This document shows, piece after piece, positions 24,401-39,400 of a stretch of DNA of 64,000 nucleotides. A program made the position numbers and the translations under genes. This DNA is from Stictocephala bisonia. Its lineage: Eukaryota > Arthropoda > Insecta > Hemiptera > Membracidae. Where the stretch lies: NCBI GenBank assembly GCA_035578905.1, contig JAQJVL010000199.1, positions 496,001-560,000 of the forward strand, given 5' to 3'. Under the pieces are notes generated by a model. It was not told the origin of the DNA. It made no database searches and saw only the letters and a program-made list of their open reading frames with translations. How positions within the stretch are numbered: position 1 is the stretch's first letter; every line of letters starts with the position of its first letter.

Positions 24401-27400
24401 AAACATTTTTGAAACACAGGACACACATCTGTGTCCACTCCCAATATTTTTATATATCTTAATTTGGCATTATAAAAACAATTATCAAGAGATTATCATC
24501 ATAGTCACAGAATTGATAGCATTGTGAATAGTTTAACTACTGCTGACCACAAATATTAATTAGTGAAAGCAAAACACAATGAAAACTGGGTGAGCCTGAC
24601 TGTGTTGGCTTGAATTACTAATAAAATATCAAACTTTGTCGATTTAGGAAGCTTAACAATAAATTAGCCATGGAAATATTAAAACAAAAAGGTTTGTTTT
24701 TCGAATTTTATCAGCTTAATATGTGTTTAGCTGATAACGAAAACGTTTAGCTGAAAACAATATTGTCGAATTTCAGTTTATTAATTTAGTTCTTTGAACG
24801 TCAAAAAGATGTTTTTATAAAGAATGTTATACCTTACGATTTTAATTGTATTGAAAATCAAAAGATAAAAATTATATGATAATGCTCCCATAACCTTTTA
24901 TCAATTTGTAATGGTTAGTAAGATATATGTTTTTCTTGAAATTTACTCTATGAAAAATTCTGCTGAGATATAGTTTTCTCTGAAAAATAACTTTTTGCTT
25001 ATTCATCAGTACCAATGTTGAACATATCAGTGGTACTTGAAATTTTTATTATGTGTTTTATATTTTTATATACTCTCTTATATGCTAATGCCCTATATCT
25101 CATATTATATAAGTTATTTTTTATATTTTATTTTCAAGCTAGATCTTAGTTGCCACTTAATCTTAATTGGCAAACGTACATTGGGAAATGGATAATTATT
25201 TGATTTGGAAGGTATCTTTGTTTGGCAAAGTAAATTTACATTATAACTGTTTTTTACATTATTTTAAGCTCCTACTGACCTGAACGTGGGGGGTGTGTTG
25301 TGGAGGGAGTTGTCCTTGGTCATCACTGTGAAATCAAACACTAGGGGTGTTATGGGAAGAGCAGTACCAAGCAGGTCACGCCTGACAATAACCAGTACAA
25401 CACCTGCTGGCCCGATGTTTTTCTGTGCTCCCGCAAACACCACTCCAAACTGAAACAGTCTGCGCTTAATATACAACTAAAATCATTTGTTAAACAAATT
25501 AAAATATCTAAAAGGGGTAGCTTAAATTAATGAAATTTAGTCCTCGAGTGCGTTGAGATTATTACAACCATTCAGAATTCAAATACATGATCAGATCTGA
25601 TCTAAAATTAATAATCAGGCCCCAAAATATGTAATTTAATTAAAGTTGAGTTATTGTTCAAATCTATATCGAATTATGATTATGATATGAGCTACTTCAA
25701 TATTTGCAATATTTTATATACAATATAATTGCAATTTGTCTGCAATTATATTGCAAACTACAATTAAATACACACCTTAGATACATCAAATGGCCTTGTG
25801 AGAATGTTGGAAGACATGTCTACAACAAGAGGGACTCCTTTTGTGTCTGGGATATCAGGAAATTCTACTCCTGTAACGTGTACAACATTCTTCATAAAGT
25901 GAAAATAATAAATATTTGAAATTATCAATCAACAAATAATAAGAAATTTAAAGTTAAAATGTCCTTTAATTATGATTTTTACATTTTTTAAAAAGAGTAA
26001 ATTTACTTGTGGATTCGCCTTTAAAATATTTATGTATTTTCGTTAAAGTCATAAAGTAATAAACTATAACGTACTACAAGTAGATCCACTCATAACTTTT
26101 GCACTTTTTCGAACGAGGTTAAAATTATAATTTTCTAACTAATCATTAAGTTACAGTACTGTACCGCAGTTAATATTGCTCTTACAGGATGTAAATCCAA
26201 TATGGCTGACTTTCTATGCAGACTCTTACGTTAAAACCTTCCTACTACTGCTTTGTACAGTAGAGCAGGTGAGCAAGAGACGTGACGTGTGCAAGAAAGG
26301 AAGTTTAGTGTGGTACTGTATGGGCATAAAGAGGGAAATGAAAGTGATGTGACAAACAACTAAATCGAGAAACTGAATACTTAGGCTGTTTCCAATTCAA
26401 TCATCAAGTGTGGCTGTTCCTTGGAGTGAATTCCTGTTCTCACATGCAGCCCGTCTATCTGGTCACTGATGGTGATTCATAAGTCATCCCTAAGTCGTTA
26501 GTCCACAGGTTAAGTGTTCGAGAGGGCTTCTTAGCCCTAATTTCGCCTATAAATTAAACACCCTTAACTTTACCTCTTCATACATTTTCAATTAACTCTC
26601 CACTTGCACCTGACAGGACAGCACTTCTCATCTACCAATTAAAAAACGAAGCAAATGAGCTTATATTTGTATAATAAATAAACAAAAGGCAGAAAATAAC
26701 CATGTATTTAGGTTCTTTACTTGACATCATCCCGAGTGAACTGTATTGAACTACGTTTGACTCAATTATTAGCATTACACTTTTTTTGAAGTGAACATAT
26801 TATGATTGTAAGATCTGGTTTTCATTTAGTTTATTTAATAGGTTCATCTTATTTTACTAGTAGTAATGATTTAATTAATATTAGTTCCATTTTTTAATAG
26901 AGTAGACTAATGTTAGTAATGTAATGGAAAATTTAATATTACAGTAGTTGGAAATTACTCGGTTAGTATTATTTAAAATTTAAATTGACCGAATGACTAG
27001 AAAATGACTGGCTGGTTATTTGGTGGTTAAAATCAAATGGTTATCCCATCACTAATCAGCTGATACACCACCCCCCCCCCGCACATCAATTTGACTGTCT
27101 ACTGCAGATCTGTGTCCTAATGTTCCTGCTCTGATTCATACATTTATAAATAGTAGTCATATACACTCATTACGTTCATTTGCCTTTCATATTCGCCCAT
27201 ATATTGACGATCGGCGTCTTACTAATAAATAATGAATAGTAGAGATAGACTAAAGAGAGCTTAGAAAACACACCGTGCACTGTCTCGTTGTCACAGTAGT
27301 ACACATATGAGGCCTCAGGATCCAGGTTCCAAATCGAGGGAGGAGGAATATCAACATGTGAGTCAGTCTTGGGAAGAACCAAATTGATCTTTCCATACTT

Positions 27401-30400
27401 GGCGGCTTCCTTTGCAGCTTTAGCAGACCACGAACCTTTGGAAAGAAAATTATTTAGAGCTAAACAAATAAACTATGTTTTTACTACTTTCTACAGTACA
27501 GTATTTTTTAAAACAACATTTTTACAACATTCCAAAAAGTTAAAAATATATATTATAATAATACATAGGACATACGGTGAGTGGCCTCCCAAACCATTTG
27601 AAATAAATCCTGCCACTCGAGTACACATAGGGATAAATCCCTGTCACATCCTTAAATATTGATGGTGTGGCTGCCATAACTCAGTAAATATCTCAATGAG
27701 ACTTGAATATAGTTAGACTGAATGATATAAGAATTATTAGCTATGACCACTCCAGCGGTTTAACATTCAATGTTACCCACACCACCATATCCACTACAAA
27801 GTACAGTCTACATAAAAGATAACCTACTGATCCAAGGTTAATAGTTATATTTTATTATTTAAAGATGAAAACAAATTTACACTTAGTACTTTATTAACTA
27901 CAAGCATACTTCTTTTGCAAATTAATTAGATATTTAAGATTAATCTGCAGAGAGGACCTAATGATTCTTAAGGTCCAATTAACCCCTTCTCTCCACAAAT
28001 AATTTGATAAATATTTAAATCATTGCTAAAGGTTCTCAGTTCGATCCTAATCAGAGTCAATACATTTTGAAAAGGATCAGCTGATAACCACCGGCTGTTC
28101 ATTTGTCATTGGGCTATTAATTAATGACACTTTCTAAGGAATAGTCGGCCTTAGTTTGTAACAATGACTACATTTGCTCATATACACTCATCAGACTCAT
28201 TCGAAATCCATATTCACCCATATCTTGACGATCGGCGTCTTATTTATTATAAATAAATACATAAAGCAAATTACAATTAATGATTTTGAAACATTATTTA
28301 TCCTCATAATAAGTCAATAATTAATTTTGTTGTAGTTTATTAAGAATTAAAAAAGAGAAAAGTAATTTAGAACCCATATTTTGAGAGAAAAACATTATTT
28401 CATTATAATATTACTAGCTATACCTGGCCACGTTGCTGTGGCTTGGTATAATATTACTAGCTATACCTGGCCACGTTGCTGTGGCTTGTTATAATATTAC
28501 TAGCTATACCTGGCCACGTTGCTATGGCATAGTATAATATTACTAGCTATACCTGGCCACGTTGCTGTGGCTTGGTATAATATTACTAGCTATACCTGGC
28601 CACGTTGCTGTGGCTTGGTATAATATTACTAGCTATACCTGGCCACGTTGCTGTGGCTTGGTATAATATTACTAGCTATACCTGGCCACGTTGCTGTGGC
28701 TTGATATAATATTACTAGCTATACCTGGCCACGTTGCTCTGGCTTGGTATAATATTACTAGCTATTCCTGGCCACGTTGCTGTGGCTTGGTATAATATTA
28801 CTAGCTATTCCTGGCCACGTTGCTCTGGCTTGATATAATATTACTAGCTATACCTGGCCACGTTGCTCTGGCTTGATATAATATTACTAGCTATACCTGG
28901 CCACGTTGCTGTGGCTTGGTATAATATTACTAGCTATTCCTGGCCACGTTGCTGTGGCTTGGTATAATATTACTAGCAGGTGTGTGTGTGTGCCATAAAC
29001 AGGAAAACATGCTATGTTATATATTAGTTTGTTTTGTGCATTCATGTGCATAAAGCAAGCATTGTAATATTTCTCCAACTAAATTATGAATTTAAACAAA
29101 TGATAAAATTCATTTGAAATAGCGCTTTAATAAATGGGGAAAGTCCATCAAGTGTTCACATTTATGACACACACACACACACGTACTGTGGTAATGACCC
29201 ACCCGCCTACCCACACACATACTGTGGTAATGACCCACCCGCCCACCCATACACGTACTGTGGTATTCATAACAACACTTAACCATAACAACACTTGCTA
29301 CTATCAATGATTTATTTTATCTGAGTCTATTGGTTGTGTAGGCCTACAGCTTATCACTGTTACCTGCTTCCCACCCACTCGCCCACGTACATTGGTACTG
29401 ACCCACCCACCCACCCATGCACATACAGTGGTGTTGACCCACTAACCCACCATGCACGTACAGTGGTGTTGATCCACCCACCCACCCATGCACGTACAGT
29501 GGTGTTGACCCACCCACCCATGCACCCATGCACGTACAGTGGTGGTAACCTGGCCACGTTGCTCTGGCTTGATATAATATTACTAGCTATACCTGGCCAC
29601 GTTGCTGTGGCTTAGTATAATATTACTAGCTATACTTGGCCACGTTGCTATGGCATAGTATAATATTACTAGCTATACCTGGCTATATATAATATTAACT
29701 ACCTGGTATAATATTAACTACTTTTGGCTTTAGTTGTAAGAAAAATTAAGGTTGACTGTTAACTTGATTTTATCTAAAATAAGATAACAACGCTGATTTA
29801 TATTAGTCAAGTAGAAGAGCGAATAGAATGGCGATTTAAAACTTGACCGTCAACTCGCCTAGTGTGGTCATTTGAATGAGCCGAGTTACAGGCGAGTCTA
29901 ACGCCAGAACTAGTAGACACGCGAGTTGCGTAGTTTTGGTAGGGAGACAGCCATTCGACCACTTTTAAGGACTCGCCCCACTCACATCACTCTCTATTAA
30001 CTACTTCACTGTCTATTGGGTAAGAAATAAGTTCCAAAAGATTATCAACATTATCAGATGTTAAACTGAGAAATGACATATTTTCTTTTTTGTCATCCAA
30101 CACTAGCTCAGTCATTAACATGGCAGATGCACCATGAGTATATCTTCTCTTAATCTAATCTCTTCTCTAACTCATGTTTCCCTCTTCCTTTCCTCATCTA
30201 CTATTTCATTTCTCTCATCTACCAAGAAATCCTACACCCTTTTCAAGCACCTATTTAAAATAACGTGCGTTTACTGAGACATTTTCATCAATAATTTTTG
30301 TTTATACACTCACAAAACTTTACAGTATTTCTAAAACAAGGCAATTAAACTGGGCAGAGTGACACAGCCTAGCTAATGCAGCCGAGCTCGCTCGACTAAT

Positions 30401-33400
30401 TAAAAATCAGACTCTGCAGTTGTTTTCATGAATAAACAGTCATATGGTCACAGTAATAAACTTACAGGGTATAATTTGGATATAATATGCACATAAATCA
30501 GTAAATCACAGAAGCAATTTTTCAGCATTGACATTTATTTTCATTTGTGAAATGTAGGTAGGTCGGGAGATGCTTGAAATGCCCTGTTCCCGTTGAAAAT
30601 TTTAGTAACTAAATATATAAAACACTCTTGCATATAAATGCAATGTTGTGTAACAATTTCAAGTGAATATATTCACTACTTTTTTTTCGAATTTTATGTT
30701 CACAAACTGCTTCAAAAAACCACCACTGCAAAGCTTGAAGATCAGAGTTTATCTTTAATTCTGTATTCTCCCAGCAAACATCCGTATAACACAATTCTGT
30801 ATCATCTTGAAATGACACAACTTTTCATTGAAATTTTGCACAGAGTAAATCATTAATATATAATAGAAAAAGTAATGCAACAAGTACAGAGCCTTGGAGC
30901 ATACCATGCTTCATTTTCACTATTTTACTGATAACTCCATTGATTTTGAAACAATGCCTCCTTTCTGAAAGATAGTTCTCTAAACCAGCGATATACATTA
31001 ACCCTTAGAACACAACTAAACATTTTGCTAAGCGATACTATATGATTCACTGTATCAAAGGCTTCCCACCCACCCATTTTTCCACGTACAGCATTATTGT
31101 ATCTCTCACAGCGGCACAGTACTCTTCCCCTTCCTTGCATGAACATTACACTGTAGTTATCAGGCATATTCCTGCAGTAATAAAACTTTTTTGTTGTTGT
31201 ATAAAGAGCTCACCTGTGACTAAGTAGTCAGCCTTCCCTGTACGAGAGATGAGGTTCATAGCCACGGCAGCAAACAGTCCTGTCCCCCCTCCTTGCATGA
31301 ACATTACACTGTAGTTATCAGGCATATTACTGCAGTAGTAACACTTTTTTGTTGTTGTATAAAGAGCTCACCTGAGACTAAGTAGTCAGCCTTCCCTGTA
31401 CGAGAGATGAGGTTCATAGCCACGGCAGCAAACAGTCCTGTCCCCCCTCCTTGCATGAACATTACACTGTAGTTATCAGGCATATTCCTGCAGTAATAAA
31501 ACTTTTTTGTTGTTGTATAAAGAGCTCACCTGTGACTAAGTAGTCAGCCTTCCCTGTACGAGAGATGAGGTTCATAGCCACGGCAGCAAACAGTCCTGTC
31601 CCCCCTCCTTGCATGAACATTACACTGTAGTTATCAGGCATATTACTGCAGTAGTAACACTTTTTTGTTGTTGTATAAAGAGCTCACCTGTGACTAAGTA
31701 GTCAGCCTTCCCTGTACGAGAGATGAGGTTCATAGCCACGGCAGCAAACAGTCCTGTCCCCCCTCCTTGCATGAACATTACACTGTAGTTATCTGGCACA
31801 TTCCTACAGTTAGAACAGTAATTTTAAATTATTAGTTGGAAAAAATTAAAAGTTGATTCATCAGTGTTTTATTTATATCAAGTGTGTAATATACTCGCTG
31901 CATTTTAATATTTTCATAAATATTTCTTAGTACTAGAGGAATTAATTAATTGTTGTTCAATTGTACTGCAAAGCTTTCAACATGTCACTATCACAGGTGT
32001 TTTATTTCGTCAATAAATCTATATTTATAAAAGAGGATGTTTGTATATATATATATGTTTGAAGTTTAAGCGCATCCAAACTATCCAACCGATCGCCATG
32101 AAACTTTAGGATGTTGTCCTGTATACTCCCGAGATGGTTTCTGTGAAGTTTGATGCAGATCCGTCCACATGGTCCCGCCCCACGGGCTCCTAAAGATCCC
32201 ATGTTATTCAAATGGAGAATCTGAATTGTTTACAAAAAACATATGACTGTGTGGTTTAATGTAGTTTCACATGCCATAAGCAGATTGAAGTTCTCACAAC
32301 AACAGTACTGTATATGTTTTGATTTATTGTAGTTCTACATTTCACCTTGAGAGTGTAGCACACACTACTTTTACTTGATCAGGTGATCTGTATTTGGTGT
32401 TAACCTTTTTTCCTCGGTAATTAAAACATGTGGTGAAACGTGAAAATAAAAAATAAATAATTATTTGTTTTGCAGTTTACTTTTTATGACATGCCTCCTA
32501 AAAAATCTAATATTGGTAGAAGAAGCAAAAATGCTCGAATTCTTTCAGCTATTAGGTTCTAAATCAAACTCAATATTATGACCGGCGAAGCAGGCGGGTA
32601 CAGCTAGTAGAATATATTCTTGGAAGGAAGTAGTGTACCGAGTTACACTAAAATGGAATAATCCATTTCAGACCTGACTCACTGATGAGGCTTGAGTAAG
32701 CACACAAATTTTGGGAAATTATGGATTTCTCACATAGAACAAGTTTCAAAAGATATATACAATTAATTTATGACTGTAATTTATTATGAATACATTTATT
32801 ATTAATAAGTGCTGAAAAAATATATTTTAACAAATATTTATTCTTATTTTAAGTAACTTTGAAAAAAAAGGAGAGCAGCATATCTGATAGCTGATAAATT
32901 GTTAAACAGGAGACAGACACAATCACAACTAAAAGAACAAACAGTTAGTGAAACTCTTATCATAGTTGTAGTCAAACTGCCTAATATAAATCATTCTGTA
33001 AATATGATCAATGCTGACAATCATTACTTGTTTAGGTGAACTTGAATTGATTTGCATGAATGTGCTCTTGTCCCTGAAAATTTAATAAAAAAAACTGTAA
33101 TCACAAAATTCCACTTAACCCTGGAATGGTAAGCTTATAAGAAATCAGACTAATGGTAAACATTTGTAAATGTAACAATGTAGTTTGTTAATATTTATTT
33201 TCATATAAAAGATTGAAAAAAAAACTAAAATATATGAATTTAACTGTTTAATATAAAGAAAAACAGTATTACAATTCTTGTTTTGAGTAATTTTGGTTTA
33301 TTCCATTTTTAAATAATGAAAAATGAAAGATAGGCAAATATATAAGACCACAAAAACAATAATTTTTTCAAAAGCAAAATTTTGTTATTTTGTCTATAGT

Positions 33401-36400
33401 TCCTAAAAAATTTAAAGCCTCTAGAGGACATATCTTTAAAAAATTCGTTATCACTCAAATTTCATTATATTTGCAAACACATTAAAAAGCATTTGAACGC
33501 ATTTAAAAAACATAGACATAAAAATTATGTTATTGGTAAGCATTCGTATATTCGACGACTAACCCGTTATATCGGGAAAACGATGCACAGTAGACTGGAA
33601 GTCATTAGGAGGCTGACCTTGAGCATAAAGGAGGGAGGCTTAGCTAGCTGGACAATCCCATCAAAACGAGACGTATTTATGGCAATTTATTTGGGACACG
33701 TTGTAAAGTTTACAAATGCCAGAGGTAAAAATAAAAAAATTAATTCTAAAATCATTATACTTGTCCATCATTAGCTACTGATTGCTGAAAGCAAATTATT
33801 TTTTGGAATCTTCATGAATTATCATTAAATTATATAATTTGTTTGTTTTTCATATAATGTTCGTTTTAATACTATGATTTACTGTGAGCAAATATTTTAT
33901 TTTTGAAGTTGTTACAGGAGAAATTTAATTTGAATATGGATTAATACTTTTTAAATAGTGTTGTTCTCTTAGGACAAAAATGAATTGGGTTAGAAAGGCA
34001 TCAAAAACATTAAAATTGAATTTATAGAAAGAACTCATCACTGTGTCTGCATCGGACAGAAATAATTCATAATAAAGATTCGATACAAAATTCTAATGTT
34101 GATAGAACCATTTTATGTAAGTGAAAACAGCTGGATACAGCAGGTTGTTTCTCATTTGTTTGGCTAAATTTGGTTCTTTATTTGAGATTATCTGAACAAG
34201 TGCTTTCACCTTGGAGTCAGAAGAGCCATTCTTACTCACTCCAAGAATAGTATATTTATAGAAGATTTAACTTCAAATAAAACAAATTGTATATGTCTCT
34301 CCACTTACAAAAGTTCTCTGACCAGCTGTTGAGTAGAATTGTTTATGCTTTCATACTCAGGGGAACGGTGACTCATCTCCACAACGCTTATACCGGATTC
34401 TGCATAACGCACAAATTCTCGTTGTACCTCCAGCATCACCTGTTGACATAACAAACATAAGATAAGAAAGAACTGGTTCATGTTTCTGGCACTTAAATAA
34501 ATAAGTTACCTGATTAACATAATTAATTTATAAAAAGTGTTACTAAATGCATTTAAGGACCCAACCACTTGCCAAGGGCTGCATACTACAAAGGAAATTT
34601 ACAGTACTTTCAAGGTTCAAAACATCTTTATTCATCAATTGTACAAGAATATGTACAGTGAATAGTGTCACAAATCAAACTAAACAGAAAAAATATAGTA
34701 TAACAAAAATACTTCTAAAGAGTATAGTATATTTCATAACAAGAGTGGAAAGTGGGGTTTTGCATGTTCGAGACCATATGTTTGAAGTGCAAGACTTGTC
34801 GAGCCCTTCGAATGGTCGAGAACATACAAAACACTTTCACTCGAGTTTTGAACGATACTTTTCACTACACTACGGAATAAAAACAGGTGTTGTTGACTGT
34901 GGAAAATTTTCGGTTGTAAACAATGTTACTTACGGTAGTAAACAATAGACAGCTGTTGAAAATATGATGTTTCGCAGGTTGTAAACACATAACGAAAACA
35001 GCTAAACTCATAGTAGTGTAGTGAAAAATTGATTTTTCTATCATATAACATTTTAATTATTTCCTAAATTTATTTATTTATTTATAATTCATTTTTCATA
35101 TATTTTGGTATATACATATAAAATACCTTTTGATCCCATAAATGTTGTTTTCTTTTCATAAATCTTTAAACTGTAATATATAGATTTAATTTCATTCCTG
35201 ATTCTTGTATTATATGTTTGTTTAATCTCATTAAAGGAATTATTAGGTGATAGATTTCCAAATACATTATAGAATAAAAATTGTACATTTATTAAACTGA
35301 CAATATATTGAAATTTTAAAAATTTGTTTTGCCTGAATCATCTTTTTAAACTTTTAACATTATTCTAATAGCTTTGTTTTTGCCTCAAATGATCATATTC
35401 AAGTTAGATTGTTTTGTTGAACCACATAAGCAGATACGATAACTTGTATATTAGGGGATGAAAGAGAAATAAAGCATTTCTAAGGTTGACATAGCCCTGA
35501 TATCTTTGAAATTGCTTATATTCATGAATTTACTTTTGATAAAACCGTTTGTATGTGCTGATTCCAATTAAGAATTTCATCAATAATCAAACCAAAAATT
35601 ATAAGCTGTTTTTTTAGAAACATTTTTGCCTGCAAAAAGAGTGAAGTTAAAACTGCCCATAAAATTATATTTTGGGATATAATCATTATACATTATTAAC
35701 TCTACATTTTGTACCAAACTGTATGTTTATGGGTGGATGGGTAAACACCCTAAGACTAGGTCCATTAGTGGTCTTAACATGAAAATTATCCAAACCAGCA
35801 GAAGTTAGATTATTTTAAAGTATACATTTAAAACCACATTCCTTTGACCTTTCATTAATATAAAAAATTCTCTGTATATAAATACTTTGGAAACATTCAC
35901 TATAGATGGAACAGAACTGATCTAAAAGATCAGGTAAAGCATCAACGTGTTATTATTAATGGAGGTTCATGTGTTAGGTAGATCAAAGTTGACTATAATT
36001 AATTAACGCACTAACACGATCTGCTGGGAGAACCCTACTATACAGAATTGTGTAGAGTGGCTTAGTCCAGTCTTTTTGGACTGGGCAACATTTCAATGGG
36101 AGGATGTATTGTTTAGTGTAGGCACAAGACTAAAAATTACTGTATTTCCTTAAGCCTTCTACGGGTGGTTGAAAACTGACCAAGGGCTAAAGGTACTTGG
36201 TTACATGGAGTTTAAACTTATTGGCTTACATAAACTCAATTCTTCAAGTATGGCTTCATCATCTTAAAACCTTACACTCATGCCAAACATTTCATAGACA
36301 ATCTGTTACGGCACTTTCCTTTAACATCTTTTCCAAATCATAGTCTCCACCCTAGATTATCTGGGGATCATGGGACGTGAATCATGGGAAACACAAAGAG

Positions 36401-39400
36401 TTCACACACCAATCAAAGTCCTATTTATTTTGTTCTGAACGTTCATATTATTCTTTCCTTCCAATAAAAATAAGGAAACTCTCGGCTCGCTTTATCTCCC
36501 AATATCTTCACTGACTGGTGCCACTACTTTTTAAACGTGATTTACCTAGAAACATAAACCACACTCTCGTAGCTCACCGTAATCTACCAACTCAAGTGCC
36601 CAACCCAGTAGATCATTAACATTCCTGTAACTAATCAAAGAGCATATACATTGAGGTATAAAATTTCTAAAAATTCTCTCTACCTATAACACATTATAGT
36701 AATTCCCAATTCAGAAGAATGGGAACACTCCAAAAATGGATAAAAAAATCCCCATATCAAATAGACGATTACCTCATTCCGCCATTATCTACAAAAACAC
36801 TAATATACTTTTATCTCCCTAATCGAAGCTTCTCTACCTTGGCTTCTGCACTGCAATATGGCAAAATATGATGCAAAAAAGATGCACTACTTGGAAAGTA
36901 AAAAAAACCTCACGTACTCAAAATTTTACATCTTGTAAGATTTTAAAAAACAGCTTAGTGTCAACCTGGGATATGTTTAATGGTCAGAACAAGATTCTGA
37001 CTTCTTACCCTATGATTGGAATATATGGAATGAATCTTCCTCATCGTAAGGTATATCTATGTTAATTCACTTTTGTACATATGTGAAAAGACGGAACTTC
37101 TAGAAACATGAATAGGAAATTGTAAATGATAAGTCATGTGATTCATTATTTTTATTAGTTTTTCTTTTAAAGGAGTGGCCGATCTCCTTCCTAACCTTAC
37201 TCTGTCAATTCCCCATAGACTATTGATCTGTGCGAGGAACTTATTCAGACAGAGTAAGGGGGTGAACCAGTACAGTAGAAGGTGAATATTACTGATAATT
37301 CTTCCAGTCTAGGCTGGATTCGAATTAGCGCTATCTCTAACCCAAGCTCAAAGCCCTGACGCCTTGGACCACTTGGCCAATGGCTCGCCCATTGTTCATT
37401 ATTCATTACTTAAGACACTGATTGTATAGGTACGGGCAAATATGAAGGGTGAATAAGTGTAGATGAACGAGTGTAGTCACTGTTTATAACTAAGATCAAC
37501 TGTTCCTCAGGGACCTATAGCTTCATGTAGAATACAAACTATGTAGTACTGGTCTGATTTTCAACTAATTAACAAGCCTCATACTCAGTTCTCTTCCCTA
37601 CACAACTTCCGTACACTGAGTATCACCCAACCTGGACACCTCAGACTTCTCTAGTACTGTACATCCATGCCGATGGCAATCATTGAGCGGTTAAGATGAG
37701 AGGACTGAGAATAAAACCTACAGTATTTATTACCAATATTTGCCACAACACTCTGTCCCACATGCAGCTGGGTTACAGCACCATCAGACTCGTGCTCTGA
37801 TCACATAGTCAATGACTGCCTATGTGCTCTTTTCAGCGGGTTGGCTGGTCTTAATTAAATTGGAAAAGCATGTCTTGAATGATTGTGAAACTTAGGCTTA
37901 TTTCTGTAATGGCAGATAATATGTAGGTGAGACAAATATTTTTAACTGCACATGTGAAATATGATTTTTTTATTTTTTAAGGTTGGTTTTTTATTTTACT
38001 TTTATTGCTAGCAAAGAGTACAAAATAGTACAAAGAGGAAAAAATATATCTATCTATAGAGCAGTGGTTCTCAACCTGGGGGGCGTGCCCCCCTGGGGGG
38101 GCGTGAGAGAATTTCAGGGGAGGCGTGAGGGTACAAAGAAAAAAATTAAAAAATATATATTTTGTTAAAAAACAAAAACTTTCAAAACCATCAAATAAAC
38201 TTTCGTATTTAAATATATCTGGATTTTTATTTTGCATCCCAGCTTTTGCTAACGTAGAGTTAGCATCGTTAGTTTCATAATTTCACTGTTCTAACTTGAA
38301 CCAACCAATTATTGACTGGAGGGGAGGCGTGAGCTATCTTCAGTGTTCAAAGGGGGGGCGCCAGTGCTAAAAGGTTGAGAACCGCTGCTATAGAGTATGG
38401 TTATCTCTAAATTACAATTGTTGATTTTTTTATCCTAAAATATTTTATTGGTCAACATATATTATCAATATAATTTAAAATTTTTATAAAATAAAAGAAA
38501 CAACCTGTTCTCTTTATAATTTATTTGGGAAAATTTGCTCAAGAATTTTATAACATTAATGTACAGTCTATATGTTGTTTTTATTTTTAATATTTTAAAT
38601 ACAAATGTTGTTTTTGCGAATGTAAGAAGGAGTGTCGAATTCCACCCAACAATATTTGAATGGTGATTCTTACATTAAAATTATTATTAATTGATTACAA
38701 AACTACTTAATCTGAAAAGATTGGGTGTAGTAGATACAAGGTCACACAAGCTGATAACTACGTGACCTGTGACCACAGCTGTTCCAAGTAACAGCAATGA
38801 ATGAGATTTCACTGTCTTGATGAAGATAATGTAACCTTGTTGATGTCCTAACATTTGATATAAACACACAACACAGAGTTCAGTTGTTAGTTACTCTCGA
38901 TGTATTGAAACCTAGGGAATACTCCTGTACGCTTTGCGTGCCAACCCCGACTCTCGCTGCGCTCGATACACCTCGGCCTTCAGCCTCAGCATTTGACTAA
39001 AAACAATAGTTAGATTAACTGTATAGCATAAAATCACAATATTAAATTTATTTACAGTATCTCACTCACAGTACTTGCGTTGTTACCTATTTATTACTAT
39101 AAATACCCAATGGTAATACCCTTAGAAAATCAATGGTGTTACTAAGCCTATTTCAAACGTGTTCATTTGACTGCTGAAGAATAAACTCTTAATGCATCAA
39201 TAGGATAATGTCAAACATACAAAATAAACATGTTTATTTGTTTACAAAACAGCTGTTAATAATTTACTAAAATCAACCCAATGTTATTCTTATAGAAAAA
39301 AGGAAATTTTGAGGGGCTGTTTAGAACCCTTAGGAATGAAATTTCGAAAAATCGTTTCTTAGTGGGTATCTTTGATACTAAAGCTAACTTCATTTTAAAT

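Noticed and set aside
28403..28977. CRISPR-like regularly repeated array
   Set aside because: Units are contiguous with no unique spacers, and the host is a eukaryote. The unit is a Helitron 3' end.
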